Part shown: positions 6,066 to 6,372 of the stretch, in pieces
How positions within the stretch are numbered: position 1 is the first letter of the stretch
Layout: the number at the start of each line of letters is the position of its first letter
From: Bacteroidetes bacterium CG2_30_32_10
GTDB taxonomy: Bacteria > Bacteroidota > Bacteroidia > Bacteroidales > CG2-30-32-10
Length of the DNA: 6,372 nt
Assembly: GCA_001872995.1 (NCBI GenBank)
Contig: MNXO01000005.1
Coordinates: 1 to 6,372 of the forward strand
Direction: 5' to 3'
The notes under the pieces: model-generated
The model's database searches: none
What the model was told of the DNA's origin: nothing
The model's input: only the letters and a program-made list of their open reading frames with translations
Position numbers and translations under genes: made by a program

Positions 6066-6372
6066 ATGGATAACAAAAGGAAAATAGCATTTTTAACACT
6101 CGGTTGTAAATTAAATTACTCCGAAACTTCAACTATTTCTAAGCAATTTTCTGAAACTGAGTTTTTAAAAGTTAATTTTAAAGAAAAAGCTGATATTTAT
6201 GTTATCAACTCTTGTTGTGTTACAGACAATGCAGAAAAAAAATGCAAACAGTATATCAGACAAGCAAAAAATCACAATCCAAATGCAATTATTGCGGTCG
6301 TTGGTTGTTATGCTCAATTAAAACCAGAAACATTAGCCACCATCGGAGGAGTTGATATTGTTTTAGGCAACG
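6066..6372 (+). CDS. mtaB: tRNA methylthiotransferase, MtaB type, N-terminal part
   Basis: The window holds the first 102 codons; the gene runs off the right edge. This is the N-terminal UPF0004 domain of a MiaB-like radical-SAM methylthiotransferase. Its three cluster-binding cysteines are visible: C14 in TLGCKLNYSET, C50 in VINSCCVT and C81 in VVGCYAQ. The TLGCK-N-ET form and the GCYAQLKPE segment are those of MtaB, which adds a methylthio group to t6A37 in tRNA. MiaB and RimO have different sequences here (for example TxGCQMN in MiaB). The radical-SAM CxxxCxxC motif and TRAM domain would lie outside the window. An extra cysteine, C51, replaces the usual Thr of NTCTVT. A promoter directly precedes the ATG. 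Confidence 0.93.
   Translation, partial: MDNKRKIAFLTLGCKLNYSETSTISKQFSETEFLKVNFKEKADIYVINSCCVTDNAEKKCKQYIRQAKNHNPNAIIAVVGCYAQLKPETLATIGGVDIVLGN

Overview
The window is AT-rich DNA from a member of the Bacteroidota. The basis is that start codons mostly lack Shine-Dalgarno sequences, there are exact matches to the Bacteroidota -7 promoter element TAnnTTTG, and the proteins resemble Bacteroidota versions of YkgJ-family and MtaB proteins. Genus cannot be assigned from the sequence alone.

Positions 1-5385 hold five minus-strand genes packed as one apparent operon, read right to left: a DltA-like adenylation enzyme (3886-5385), a GNAT N-acetyltransferase (3195-3866), a stand-alone carrier protein (2947-3189) and two paralogous membrane-anchored SGNH/GDSL proteins (1431-2939, and 1-1434, which runs off the left edge). 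Gaps are 19, 5 and 7 bases, and the last pair overlaps by four bases (ATGA). The logic resembles the dlt D-alanylation system: an amino acid is activated as its adenylate, loaded onto a phosphopantetheinyl carrier, and moved to an extracytoplasmic acceptor with help from a DltD-like SGNH protein. The expected DltB-like MBOAT membrane transferase is not in the window; it may lie beyond the left edge. Bacteroidota have no lipoteichoic acid, so the acceptor would have to be something else, such as a surface polysaccharide. The embedded GNAT suggests that the amino acid or the acceptor could also be N-acylated. Both of these last points are inference.

Positions 5386-5507 are a divergent intergenic region with two tandem -7-like elements facing the operon and one facing right. 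On the plus strand, 5508-6005 encodes a YkgJ-family cysteine-cluster protein with a non-ATG start. From 6066 to the right edge is the start of a methylthiotransferase of the MtaB type (tRNA ms2t6A37 formation), preceded by a well-formed Bacteroidota promoter lying almost on top of the start codon. These two genes look like housekeeping flank, not part of the dlt-like system.

I see no RNA genes, CRISPR arrays, insertion sequences or long repeats.
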